A stretch of DNA of 31,956 bases, from positions 1-31,956 of the IMG/VR virus record IMGVR_UViG_3300032213_002566, one strand, 5' to 3'. The notes beneath the pieces are model-generated. The model searched no databases. It was not told the DNA's origin and saw only the letters and a list, made by a program, of their open reading frames with translations. Origin of the DNA: a virus. Of the stretch, positions 1-6,282 are shown piece after piece (within the stretch, counting starts at the first letter, position 1; the number at the start of each line of letters is the position of its first letter). The position numbers and the translations under genes were made by a program.

Positions 1-123
1 TTCCCTTGTTTTTGGTGATCAGCCTTTTATGAGGGCGCAACCAGTTCAGGGCAAGCAAGGAAGCGATCTTTTGAATGACGTGAAATCTCCAGGGCAAGCA
101 GCTCCTAAATCCGATTGGAGGAA
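1..123. repeat. Terminal direct repeat, left copy
   Basis: Bases 1-123 are identical to 31834-31956. The repeat lies inside the coding region of the gene that crosses the ends, and the reading frame continues cleanly from the right copy into base 124. The simplest reading is a circular or circularly permuted genome cut at an arbitrary point, with an assembly overlap. A true short terminal repeat, as in T7-like phages, is possible but less likely inside a coding gene. Confidence 0.95.
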
Positions 124-133
124 TCATAAATAA
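1..133 (+). CDS. C-terminal end of the junction-spanning ejection-type protein
   Basis: This is the last part of the gene that begins at 29684. Reading from base 2 gives 43 codons, ending in a basic stretch (SDWRNHK) and TAA at 131-133. The stop overlaps the start of the next gene by one base (TAATG), typical of translational coupling. Bases 1-123 duplicate the window end, so only 124-133 add new sequence. The whole protein on the closed circle is 760 aa; see the entry at 29684 for its domains. Confidence 0.85.
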   Translation, partial: SLVFGDQPFMRAQPVQGKQGSDLLNDVKSPGQAAPKSDWRNHK

Positions 134-2298
134 TGCCAGTCACATTAAAAGCAATCAATGATGGTACTCTTTACGATATCCCTGACGCTGAAAGGGATGA
201 GGCGCTTGCTACGGGAAAATTCACCGAGAATTATAGGATGAAAGCTAAGAATGATGGCACTGAATATATCATCCCTGCCGATGAGATTACAGATGCCATG
301 AAAACGGGCAAGTTTGAGTTTTCAAACGTCTATGATCAGAGAAAACAAATTGAGGCCAATCCTACTAAGCCTGAATTGAGTAAGCTTCAATCGGCTGCTT
401 TGGGCGCTGGAAATGCCATGAGCTTAGGCTTTGCCGATGAAATAATTGGCGGACTAGGCGGCGATAAAAACGAAATAAGAAACCTACAAAGCGAAGGGCA
501 AAAGCAAAACCCTGGAAGTTATTTTACTGGAAGTCTGTTAGGCGGCGTAGCTTCCCCTTCAATTGTCGGATCGGCTGGCAAAACCTTAGCTACTGCAGTG
601 GGCAAGGGCATCATGGCAGGCGGCGTACTGGGCGGCGTCCAAGGCTACGGCGAAAATACTGATCCTAATGAAGTGGTTGGCGATGTAGCAAAAGGCACTT
701 TGATAGGAGCTGGAACGGGCGCTATTGGCGGTGCTATTGGTAGGGTTGCTCCCGCTGCAATAGAGGGCGGGCGAGATATTGTTTCAAAAGGCGCAAAAAA
801 GATTGGTTTAAACAAGCTTGGCGATTGGATTGAGCCAGCAAGTGACGCTGCTAGGAAATCTGTATCAGGTGAGATCACTGCCTTTAGAGAGGGCATGAAG
901 GAATCAAAGCCCGATTTTATTCCAGGTTTAAATCAAGTTAAAAAGCTATGGGACGGAGTAAAAGAAACACTAAAATCTGCAGATGCTCAAAAAGAGTTTT
1001 CTGATTTTATTTATAACAATAAATTAACCGATTTTAAGTCTATTTCCAGAATGGTCGAGGATGGTTCTATTCCACAAGATCAAGCCAAGGCATATTTAAG
1101 CTTCCTAAACAACCTATCGGACGATGAGTACATCATAACAAAGCTGAATGATGGTGATTCTGAGGTTGCTGGTTGGGTTGCCAGGCAAGCTGGCGGTAAT
1201 ACTGAAGCTAAGCAAAGATTTTTGGCTATGCCCCCAGACGAAAGGCAGGCTCTGAGGTCAATGGACCTAACCCAAGAGGCAAAAGACATAACCCCACTAG
1301 CAAGCGATGCCAAAAAGGCTATTTTTAAAGACGCTGGCAGCTTGTTCGGAAAGGCCAAGGCCGAGGCCTCGGATATGTTTGAAAACGTCACCATAGGCAA
1401 CGTGGTCGATGCGTCAAGGAAAACCGCTGAAAACTTTGATAACATGAAGGACGTGGTTGGCGGCGGCGCTGTAAATTATTTCAAGCAAGCCGAGAAAATT
1501 ATTTACCAAGGCATAGGCGACGTAGACCGTGGCTTTACTAAAGGGGCTGGATATGGTGAAGTAAGTGCGGCCGAGCAGTATGAGCGCCTTAAAAAAGCAA
1601 GAGAGCTTTTAGACTCTGGTATTAATTGGTCAAAGGACAATAAAAAGTCCCCCATTGGCGAAAAGTTTTTAAAAGACTATCGGGCCGCTATTGACGGTGC
1701 TTTAAAAGAAGTGCCCTCGCAGGTTGAGGCCGACCAGGCCTATAGCACTGCATCAAAACTAAATGAAATGATCTTTAAAAATGCTGAAATAAAGGGCGAT
1801 GTAGACCCTTATAAACTCAAGCGGGCCTTTGGAAACAGCGATCAAGCTAACCGTTTAAGAGACGGACTAGATCGGCTTCAGGATTTTGCAAATAACGCAA
1901 AAGATCCCGATGTAAGGAAAAAATCACAAGCTTTTTTAGATCAGTTTAACAAGATTTTTGAGAAAAAGCAAAGCAGCGACTCTTTAAATCAGCTTCAAAG
2001 AGAAGGCGGACCTTCAGCCTTAGCTATTCAAAACCTTCAAAGGTCTATGAGAGGCAAAGACGGCACTGTATTGCAAGAGGCGATTAATGAAACTCCGGCT
2101 TTCATGATCAGACAAGAGGCAAGGGCTGCGGACATGCAAAAAGCGATTGGCAAGGCTTACAAAGATATGACACTTCCAGAAAAGACAGCATTTAATAAGG
2201 TCTATATAGGCATCCAAAAGCAAGGCAACGCTGCAACTCCAGAGGCGATTAAGCACAACTTTGGCCTTGAGCTTGAGAAGGCGAATAAGATTAAGTAG
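133..2298 (+). CDS. Large virion protein, probable DNA-ejection/internal virion protein
   Basis: A 721-aa protein, last gene of the late structural operon. I recognise it by position and composition rather than by a named family. Residues about 5-30 and 36-62 are two copies of a short module with the core NDGTxYxIP, followed by a helical segment ending in TGKF. Residues about 90-210 contain Gly/Ala-rich hydrophobic stretches able to enter a membrane, as in podoviral ejection proteins. The remainder is charged and helical. A strong Shine-Dalgarno (GGAGG, 116-120) lies upstream and the start overlaps the previous stop (TAATG). Three consecutive genes of this type resemble the P22 gp7/gp20/gp16 or T7 gp14-16 sets in arrangement only. 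Its stop abuts the opposing gene at 2299 with no gap. Confidence 0.6.
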   Translation: MPVTLKAINDGTLYDIPDAERDEALATGKFTENYRMKAKNDGTEYIIPADEITDAMKTGKFEFSNVYDQRKQIEANPTKPELSKLQSAALGAGNAMSLGFADEIIGGLGGDKNEIRNLQSEGQKQNPGSYFTGSLLGGVASPSIVGSAGKTLATAVGKGIMAGGVLGGVQGYGENTDPNEVVGDVAKGTLIGAGTGAIGGAIGRVAPAAIEGGRDIVSKGAKKIGLNKLGDWIEPASDAARKSVSGEITAFREGMKESKPDFIPGLNQVKKLWDGVKETLKSADAQKEFSDFIYNNKLTDFKSISRMVEDGSIPQDQAKAYLSFLNNLSDDEYIITKLNDGDSEVAGWVARQAGGNTEAKQRFLAMPPDERQALRSMDLTQEAKDITPLASDAKKAIFKDAGSLFGKAKAEASDMFENVTIGNVVDASRKTAENFDNMKDVVGGGAVNYFKQAEKIIYQGIGDVDRGFTKGAGYGEVSAAEQYERLKKARELLDSGINWSKDNKKSPIGEKFLKDYRAAIDGALKEVPSQVEADQAYSTASKLNEMIFKNAEIKGDVDPYKLKRAFGNSDQANRLRDGLDRLQDFANNAKDPDVRKKSQAFLDQFNKIFEKKQSSDSLNQLQREGGPSALAIQNLQRSMRGKDGTVLQEAINETPAFMIRQEARAADMQKAIGKAYKDMTLPEKTAFNKVYIGIQKQGNAATPEAIKHNFGLELEKANKIK

Positions 2299-2526
2299 CT
2301 ATTTAAATATGCTTTGAAGATCCGAAGTGGTTAGCTGCCTGCTTTCCTCTTCGGCTGGCTCATTCATGAAGTGGAGTAATTCTTCAGGCGAGATAGCCAG
2401 CAGGTGAGATTCTCCGCTATCTAGGTGTAATTCTGTACAGCCTGTTTTTGTTTCTTCAAACCAGAGTATCTTCGAGGCATTGATGTATATAAATCGGTCT
2501 AGCATTGGAAGTCTTAAGATCATCAT
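2299..2526 (-). CDS. Small FlbD-like protein, unknown role
   Basis: 75 aa. The core (RFIYINASKILWFEE, then a short strand with LHLDSGESHLL, then SPEELLHFM) follows the pattern of the small FlbD-like fold: strand, turn, hydrophobic strand, then a Ser-Pro/Asp-Glu-Glu helix cap. FlbD proteins are linked to flagella in bacteria, but phages often carry small proteins of this shape with unknown function, so no flagellar role is claimed. The protein at 5954-6187 has a similar C-terminal half. The start is the first of two ATGs (2526, 2523); a weak AAGGG lies upstream. The gene sits downstream of the 2565-2591 terminator, so it needs read-through or its own promoter. It ends exactly against the opposing late operon. 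Confidence 0.5.
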   Translation of the reverse strand: MMILRLPMLDRFIYINASKILWFEETKTGCTELHLDSGESHLLAISPEELLHFMNEPAEEESRQLTTSDLQSIFK

Positions 2527-2564
2527 GCTTTGCCCTTTTTGATAATTATAACCTTTTTGAAAAG

Positions 2565-2591
2565 AAAAAACCCACCCTCAAAGAAGGCGGG
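2565..2591 (-). terminator. Rho-independent terminator (minus strand)
   Basis: Read on the minus strand: CCCGCCTTC, loop TTT, GAGGGTGGG, then TTTTTT. The 9-bp stem includes two G-T wobbles. It lies just past the stop of the gene at 2619-2879 and closes that transcript. Confidence 0.75.
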
Positions 2592-2618
2592 CCCGACAGG
2601 TTGTGTTTGTCTATTTTA

Positions 2619-2879
2619 TCATTTTCTTAGAGCATCGACAAGGGCTGCGACAAGCTCAACAGCTTCAGCGCCGCTTAAATCCTTGAGCTCTTCTGGAATC
2701 TCACCTGAACCCTTAACTCCGGCTTCAAGCAATTCTCTGAATTTAGCATCGTTGAAAAGTTTAGCGACTAGATCAGTCAAGTCTGACAAATCGAATCCAT
2801 CTTTCCCAGCTTTTGCAACGTAGCTACCAAGTACTACTAGGGCTACGATTGCTTCTTTAGACTCGTGTACGTCTTTCAT
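2619..2879 (-). CDS. Hypothetical small helical protein
   Basis: 86 aa, predicted almost entirely helical, acidic, without Cys or Trp. The sequence alternates hydrophobic helices (EAIVALVVLGSYVAKAG near the N-terminus, AEAVELVAALVDALRK at the C-terminus). The first helix is hydrophobic enough to contact a membrane, but Lys/Asp residues flank it closely. I do not recognise the family. The start is supported by AGAGG with a 6-nt spacer. It follows the hydrophobic-tail protein at 2916 by 36 bp, so the two probably share a transcript ending at the 2565-2591 terminator. Being near the endolysin, an accessory lysis role is possible but not shown. Confidence 0.6.
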   Translation of the reverse strand: MKDVHESKEAIVALVVLGSYVAKAGKDGFDLSDLTDLVAKLFNDAKFRELLEAGVKGSGEIPEELKDLSGAEAVELVAALVDALRK

Positions 2880-2915
2880 AAAAACCTCTTATTTGTGTGT
2901 AGGGCTATTTTACTG

Positions 2916-3560
2916 CTATTTAAAGATGCTGGCAATAGCCGACAATATTACCCTGGCAATCGCTTTAATCGCAGCAGGAATAGGAAGCCACGCCACGATG
3001 GCAGCAAGCGCACCAGCAATAACGCCGATTATCTTCATCGTTCCTGACTTCTTTGGCTCCACTTGTTTAGCCTCTTCTTTAGCTTTATCGACAGGTTTTT
3101 CCGGTTCTCTCGGATCGGTTTCTTCTTCTTTTTTTTTCACCGGCTCGGGTATCGGCTGTTTTGGGTCTGGGAGTTTTGGATTAGGTATTTTATTTGCCGC
3201 ATAGGTATTTAACCTTGAGGCTGCTTGCGCCCAAACTAGTTCCATAGTCTTGATATCTGCCAATGTGAGATCAGACATTAAGCGAATATCTCCGACTCTA
3301 GAATACTCCTCTGCGATCTTTTCTGCCCAAGCTATTTGACCTTCACGGTCTCTAGCGACTGTTGAGAACCAAAGAGTTTTAGTCGCGCCGTAAGCCCAAA
3401 TTGCTAAGATATTTTTAATCTGGAATTTTTGACAAGCATCCCAAATTCTACCGCCGAGAAGTTGTTCATGGGGAGCACGATTAGCGCCGTATTCTGTTGA
3501 CCATCTGTTTAATTCATAGACAAATAGGTTTTCAAAAACTTCATCTTTTAAGTAAAGCAT
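2916..3560 (-). CDS. Unknown protein with charged linker and hydrophobic C-terminal anchor
   Basis: 214 aa from the ATG at 3560, chosen because GGAGG (3566-3570) lies 5 nt upstream; an ATG at 3581 in the same frame lacks such a site. Residues 1 to about 120 form a compact domain rich in Trp and helices (motifs ELNRWSTEYG, IWAYGATKTLW). Residues about 125-172 are a Pro/Glu/Lys linker (repeated KP, PEP, KKEEE). The last about 40 residues are hydrophobic with a central Pro (AIVAWLPIPAAIKAIARVI), likely a membrane anchor or amphipathic hairpin. I do not recognise the N-terminal domain. Position between the endolysin operon and other small genes makes a lysis or envelope role possible. A hairpin terminator lies just before its ribosome binding site, so expression may be attenuated. 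Confidence 0.6.
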   Translation of the reverse strand: MLYLKDEVFENLFVYELNRWSTEYGANRAPHEQLLGGRIWDACQKFQIKNILAIWAYGATKTLWFSTVARDREGQIAWAEKIAEEYSRVGDIRLMSDLTLADIKTMELVWAQAASRLNTYAANKIPNPKLPDPKQPIPEPVKKKEEETDPREPEKPVDKAKEEAKQVEPKKSGTMKIIGVIAGALAAIVAWLPIPAAIKAIARVILSAIASIFK

Positions 3561-3584
3561 TTTTGCCTCCAATGGTGGCACAAT

Positions 3585-3617
3585 TTAAAAAATCCCAAGG
3601 GGGTTTAAGCCTTGGGA
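3585..3617 (-). terminator. Rho-independent terminator / attenuator before the gene at 2916-3560
   Basis: Minus strand: TCCCAAGG (3617-3610), 9-nt loop, CCTTGGGA (3600-3593), then TTTTTT. The 8-bp stem is perfect. It ends about 15 nt before the ribosome binding site of the next gene, so it can both close the upstream transcript and control the downstream one. Confidence 0.75.
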
Positions 3618-3657
3618 GCCAGTCCGCTAGGGCAAGGCCCGCATAGTCGAAAGGCTT
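3607..3657 (-). promoter_or_regulatory. Possible antiterminator structure in a structured leader
   Basis: On the minus strand, AAGCCTT (3657-3651) can pair with AAGGCTT (3613-3607), enclosing a small GGGC-CTT-GCCC hairpin. The 3' arm of this stem (3607-3613) overlaps the 5' arm of the terminator (3610-3617), so the two folds are mutually exclusive. That is the layout of an attenuator or riboswitch-type leader. No known riboswitch class is recognised. It could also simply be a stable 3' UTR. Confidence 0.35.
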
Positions 3658-3680
3658 TTGATTTAATTTATTTTAACCGA

Positions 3681-3983
3681 TTACCAAAGTTTTGTCTCTG
3701 CTGACAAAAAGTAATTATATGTAGCCTTTTCATCTTCTCTAAGTTTTGATCTAAACTCTAAAGCTAACCCGATCTTAGTCTCGTTAGGCAAATAGAGATT
3801 GATTGATTGCGTATTGAGAAAATTATATTTGTTCACTAGAAACTCAGCTTCATAGTCTAAGAAGCTTAAAAGCTCTTGGTCAATTTTCAAACCAACTTTC
3901 TTATCCCTAACGAGGAAGTAGCCAGTAGAGGCTTGGGCAAAAGTGCAAGTTAAAAGCATGGCGGTGGCTAGTAGTTTAGACAT
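3681..3983 (-). CDS. Small exported protein with signal peptide
   Basis: 100 aa from the ATG at 3983, chosen because GAGGGG (3991-3996) lies 7 nt upstream; the in-frame ATG at 3998 overlaps that site. The N-terminus (MSKLLATAMLLTCTFAQAS) is a typical Sec signal peptide with likely cleavage after AQA. LLTC loosely resembles a lipobox, but Thr at -1 is unusual, so a lipoprotein (outer spanin) is not claimed. The mature part of about 80 aa has no recognised domain. It follows the endolysin gene by 54 bp, so a periplasmic role at lysis is reasonable. Its ribosome binding site is inside a terminator-like hairpin (3984-4014), and a second terminator follows (3585-3617). Confidence 0.65.
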   Translation of the reverse strand: MSKLLATAMLLTCTFAQASTGYFLVRDKKVGLKIDQELLSFLDYEAEFLVNKYNFLNTQSINLYLPNETKIGLALEFRSKLREDEKATYNYFLSAETKLW

Positions 3984-4014
3984 AAAAAATCCCCTCATTT
4001 GGTTTAAGGGGATT
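3984..4014 (-). terminator. Terminator hairpin that overlaps a ribosome binding site
   Basis: Minus strand: AATCCCC (4014-4008), 13-nt loop, GGGGATT (3994-3988), then a T run directly followed by the ATG at 3983. It lies 23 nt past the endolysin stop. The 3' arm contains the GGGG of the Shine-Dalgarno of the next gene, so the hairpin could end transcription, block translation, or both. Confidence 0.6.
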
Positions 4015-4036
4015 ATATCATTAAAGCTTTAAATTT

Positions 4037-4990
4037 CTACACTATCACTTTTTTAAGGTACTCTCTAAAATCTTTCATGCTCATAGACAGTGAACCGCCA
4101 GGATCATCACGGTAATCGGGGAGCACCTCGTCATGACCTAACACCCTGTCAATACTGAAGTTTTTGCAATTGTCTTTCAAGTATTGCACAAGTCCGACTA
4201 GGGCTTTTTCTTGGGCATCAGTGTAAGGAACATACCAGCCGCCTGTTTGCGGCCCAACTGTCTTGCCATTTAAAAATTGTGTTGGCTGTTGTTTGAAGTA
4301 TCTGGCTTTTTCTCTAGGATATTCTGGCGCGTTTTCCCTTCGAGCATCATACCAATAGTACAGTTTTTCATTGCGCTCAGAAAGCTTACCTGGCGTCATT
4401 ACCTCAATGCCTAAGCTCCATCTGTGTTCTTCGGAAGCACAGTGGTAGCCACCCTCATTAAGCTCGTGGGTTTTGTAGACATCGCCATTGTAATCCATCA
4501 CCCAATAGGTCAAATCTGGTTCGGCTGTATTGCCGTCCGATATTACATCGTAGGGTTTTGCCGCTGCATTACTGGCCGTAAAATGAACAATAAGTCCTTT
4601 TAAGTCCATGTTCCATCTGACGGTATGCTGGATCTTAGACTCTATGATGGTCACAGGAAACTTTTTGCCCGTAGACTCATTTGGCTTAACAACCACTTCA
4701 GATGCAACGTCAAATTTCTGAAACCTATTCAATACTACTTCGCCCTTAGATTTTGCAGTAAGCAATAGAGATCTATGCCCACCATTCGTGAATGAATATT
4801 CAAGCGTCCAACTGTTCCAGGTTATCGGGCCTGCTCCTGTTAGAATTTTAGCTTCTCCTATTTTGAAGCCGTCAACAAAAATTTCGATTTTGTCGATCTT
4901 TACGCCACAAGCGCCGTTGAATGTAGCTTTATTCCCGACTTTAATGTCTTTTGAAATGTCGTCCAAAGTTACCATGTAGTTGTCAGTCAT
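4037..4990 (-). CDS. Endolysin: N-acetylmuramoyl-L-alanine amidase with N-terminal Ig-like domain
   Basis: 317 aa. It should cut the amide bond between muramic acid and L-alanine in peptidoglycan at the end of infection. Residues about 110-315 match the zinc amidase fold (Amidase_2/T7 lysozyme type): zinc ligands H136 (LIVHFTA), H286 (LGHDE) and D296 (DDPGG), and E196 (LGIEV) in the active-site strand. Residues about 5-97 look like a beta-sandwich of Ig type (strands KIEIFVDG, RSLLLTAKS) that may bind wall or help release. No signal peptide is visible, so a holin would be needed to reach the wall. The start at 4990 overlaps the preceding gene by 8 nt. A terminator hairpin follows (3984-4014). 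The N-terminal extension makes it longer than the roughly 150-aa T7 lysozyme. Confidence 0.85.
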   Translation of the reverse strand: MTDNYMVTLDDISKDIKVGNKATFNGACGVKIDKIEIFVDGFKIGEAKILTGAGPITWNSWTLEYSFTNGGHRSLLLTAKSKGEVVLNRFQKFDVASEVVVKPNESTGKKFPVTIIESKIQHTVRWNMDLKGLIVHFTASNAAAKPYDVISDGNTAEPDLTYWVMDYNGDVYKTHELNEGGYHCASEEHRWSLGIEVMTPGKLSERNEKLYYWYDARRENAPEYPREKARYFKQQPTQFLNGKTVGPQTGGWYVPYTDAQEKALVGLVQYLKDNCKNFSIDRVLGHDEVLPDYRDDPGGSLSMSMKDFREYLKKVIV

Positions 4991-5189
4991 TTTCTGCCTC
5001 TTTTGAAAGTCTGTGTAAAATGCTACTCTTCAGCCTATCTATCTTTTCATCGTCCCAAGTAAGTTCTCTTGCAGCATAATTTAAAAGCCTCTCAAAGTCT
5101 TCATATTCTACAAATTGGCCGTATGTAGAAACTTTCATAGCTTCAGGCATGTCTTTCACTGTATCAAATCTAATCGGCCACGTTTCCAT
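4983..5189 (-). CDS. Small unknown protein, tandem paralogue of the gene at 5170
   Basis: 68 aa from the ATG at 5189, which has GGAGAG upstream; a longer reading to 5294 would run back through the previous gene and is not preferred. It resembles its neighbour (5170-5376), also 68 aa: both start MxxWP, and share a D/E-DFERLL core (YEDFERLLNYA here, LEDFERLLEFA there) followed by a charged helix. The pair therefore looks like a tandem duplication that has diverged. Function is unknown. It overlaps the upstream gene by 20 nt and the endolysin start by 8 nt, so its translation is likely coupled to both. Confidence 0.7.
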   Translation of the reverse strand: METWPIRFDTVKDMPEAMKVSTYGQFVEYEDFERLLNYAARELTWDDEKIDRLKSSILHRLSKEAEND

Positions 5190-5376
5190 TTTTATCTCTC
5201 CAAATTCTATCTTGAATCGTTTCAATAATATCATGCTTAATAGCCTCGCGATCTCTGTCAGTTTGACCGGCTGCCTGAATCGCTGAAATTGCAAATTCTA
5301 AAAGCCTCTCGAAGTCTTCAAGCTTAACCAATACACCAACGTCCCTTACTTTGTATATCTTCGGCCACTCGCTCAT
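5170..5376 (-). CDS. Small unknown protein, tandem paralogue of the gene at 4983
   Basis: 68 aa. It begins MSEWPKIYKVRD and has the LEDFERLLEFA core shared with the next gene; the C-terminal half is a charged helix. A very strong ribosome binding site (AAGGAGGTGG, 5381-5390) precedes the ATG, the best in this operon. No domain is recognised. It overlaps the following gene by 20 nt and lies 12 bp after the HTH gene at 5389. Confidence 0.7.
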   Translation of the reverse strand: MSEWPKIYKVRDVGVLVKLEDFERLLEFAISAIQAAGQTDRDREAIKHDIIETIQDRIWRDKNGNVAD

Positions 5377-5388
5377 TTCTCCACCTCC

Positions 5389-5583
5389 TTAGTATCCCCA
5401 AATCTTTTTGCTTTTAACTTTCCACTTAGCCAAATGCTTCAAATCAGGAAAAGTTTTATCAATCAATCTTGAAACTGTGCTAACCGAGCAATCTAAAGCT
5501 AGTGCTACTGCTGCTCTTTCCTCATGCCGATCTAAAGCAGCTTTTACTTTTTCTCTCGTGTAAATTCTATCTCTATTATTCAT
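5389..5583 (-). CDS. Small helix-turn-helix DNA-binding protein
   Basis: 64 aa, basic. Residues about 23-43 (AVALALDCSVSTVSRLIDK) form a clear helix-turn-helix: a first helix rich in Ala, the turn DCS, and a recognition helix VSTVSRLI. The C-terminus is Lys-rich (KWKVKSKKIWGY) and could add nonspecific DNA contact. It may regulate this operon or the divergent control region at 6283-6363, but target and sign are unknown. A GAGGGG ribosome binding site lies upstream, and the ATG overlaps the stop of the membrane peptide at 5576 (ATGAATAA, 8 nt). Confidence 0.7.
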   Translation of the reverse strand: MNNRDRIYTREKVKAALDRHEERAAVALALDCSVSTVSRLIDKTFPDLKHLAKWKVKSKKIWGY

Positions 5584-5671
5584 AATCCCCTCGAATAACC
5601 TTGCAGGTATACACCGCTACGCCTATTAGCAAAAGGACCAGGACTACAATGCATCCTATGAATTTAATCAT
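5576..5671 (-). CDS. 31-aa single-pass membrane peptide
   Basis: Starts MIKFIGCIVVLVLLLIGVAV, one long hydrophobic segment (residues about 4-21), followed by a short polar tail (CKVIRGDYE). GAGG lies 6 nt before the ATG. Both ends overlap neighbours by 8 nt in the same style (ATGATTAA upstream, ATGAATAA downstream), as do other gene joints in the operon, which supports it being real despite its length. It could be a pinholin-like or accessory membrane peptide for the endolysin encoded downstream, but nothing proves this. Confidence 0.65.
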   Translation of the reverse strand: MIKFIGCIVVLVLLLIGVAVYTCKVIRGDYE

Positions 5672-5957
5672 TTTTTGCCTCGTGGTGCTCTTTGGCTATT
5701 TTTATAACGCTCTGTCGTATTTCTCCTAGCAATATATTACTGCGCCCATTTAGGTGCGGGCCAGCTAGGCGCTCAAAATAATCGTTGAGCTTAATTTCAA
5801 GCGTCTTTTTCTTTGTAAAATGTGTCGGGCGCAACTTTGCACCAAGCCCATGAGTTTCAAAGCCTCCACAACCATCGTAAACCGCTGAAACTAAGACTTG
5901 AACTTGCACCCTATCTTGGCGGGTGTCAAATTCTGAAATAGGTATTAGCTCAATCAT
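5664..5957 (-). CDS. Hypothetical protein
   Basis: 97 aa, basic, predicted mixed strand/helix. The N-terminal half is a likely beta region (DRVQVQVLVSAVYDG) and the C-terminal half is helical and charged (SVIKIAKEHHEAKND). Contains two neighbouring Cys/Gly (DGCGG). No family recognised. The start overlaps the previous stop by 4 nt (ATGA), and an AAAGGCGAG site lies upstream. Sixth gene from the end of the minus-strand operon that finishes with the endolysin. Confidence 0.6.
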   Translation of the reverse strand: MIELIPISEFDTRQDRVQVQVLVSAVYDGCGGFETHGLGAKLRPTHFTKKKTLEIKLNDYFERLAGPHLNGRSNILLGEIRQSVIKIAKEHHEAKND

Positions 5958-6187
5958 ATTCTCGCCTTTCTAGCGGCGTTTAAAAATTCGTCTAAGCTTT
6001 CCCTTAAGAAAAAAGAATGCTGGCCAGACAAAACAACCTCTGTTTTTGGTTTTTCTTTATTTAAAATATCTGCTTGATGAAATTGATTCTTTACTTCGAC
6101 AATGGCCGAAATTTGATCGGCGTCAATTAAGCCTCTAATATAGTCATGATCTGGTATTGACCAGACTAAGGTTTCAATAAGATTCAT
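5954..6187 (-). CDS. Small protein with FlbD-like C-terminal half
   Basis: 77 aa. The C-terminal half (TEVVLSGQHSFFLRESLDEFL) has the same pattern as the protein at 2299-2526 (TELHLDSGESHLLAISPEEL): a strand, an SG turn, a second strand, then Ser-x-Asp/Glu-Glu starting a helix. The two may be distant paralogues. The N-terminal half has no recognised motif. Function unknown. It overlaps its neighbours by 4 nt at both ends, so it belongs to the tightly coupled minus-strand operon. Confidence 0.6.
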   Translation of the reverse strand: MNLIETLVWSIPDHDYIRGLIDADQISAIVEVKNQFHQADILNKEKPKTEVVLSGQHSFFLRESLDEFLNAARKARI

Positions 6188-6282
6188 CTCGTCAACCTCA
6201 TTAGCAGCGCAGCGTCAAGTATGATGCCGTCTTTGGTAATTTGCGTGGGCCATGGCTTTAGGTAATAGAGTATTTTTTTCAT
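6184..6282 (-). CDS. 32-aa peptide, first gene of the minus-strand operon
   Basis: Begins MKKILYYLKPWPTQITKDG and ends LLMRLTR: basic and partly hydrophobic, with a PWP motif. GGAG lies 7 nt before the ATG, and the stop overlaps the next start by 4 nt (ATGA). This makes it the promoter-proximal gene of the operon running down to the endolysin. It could be a true small protein or a leader that couples translation of the next gene. No family recognised. Confidence 0.55.
   Translation of the reverse strand: MKKILYYLKPWPTQITKDGIILDAALLMRLTR

Noticed and set aside
1080-1445. 121-codon minus-strand open frame inside the ejection protein gene
   Set aside because: Antisense to a well-supported coding frame, Ser/Ala-rich composition typical of shadow frames, no ribosome binding site.
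2530-2823. 97-codon plus-strand frame
   Set aside because: Runs through the minus-strand terminator and the minus-strand gene at 2619, which has a good ribosome site.
2893-3204. Plus-strand frame with hydrophobic stretches
   Set aside because: Antisense of the hydrophobic tail and Pro/Glu linker of the 2916-3560 gene; the latter has GGAGG and a plausible domain layout.
3601-3660. tRNA-like impression of the stable GC-rich segment
   Set aside because: No acceptor stem, anticodon arm or GTTCGA-type T-loop can be laid out; better explained as leader/terminator structure.
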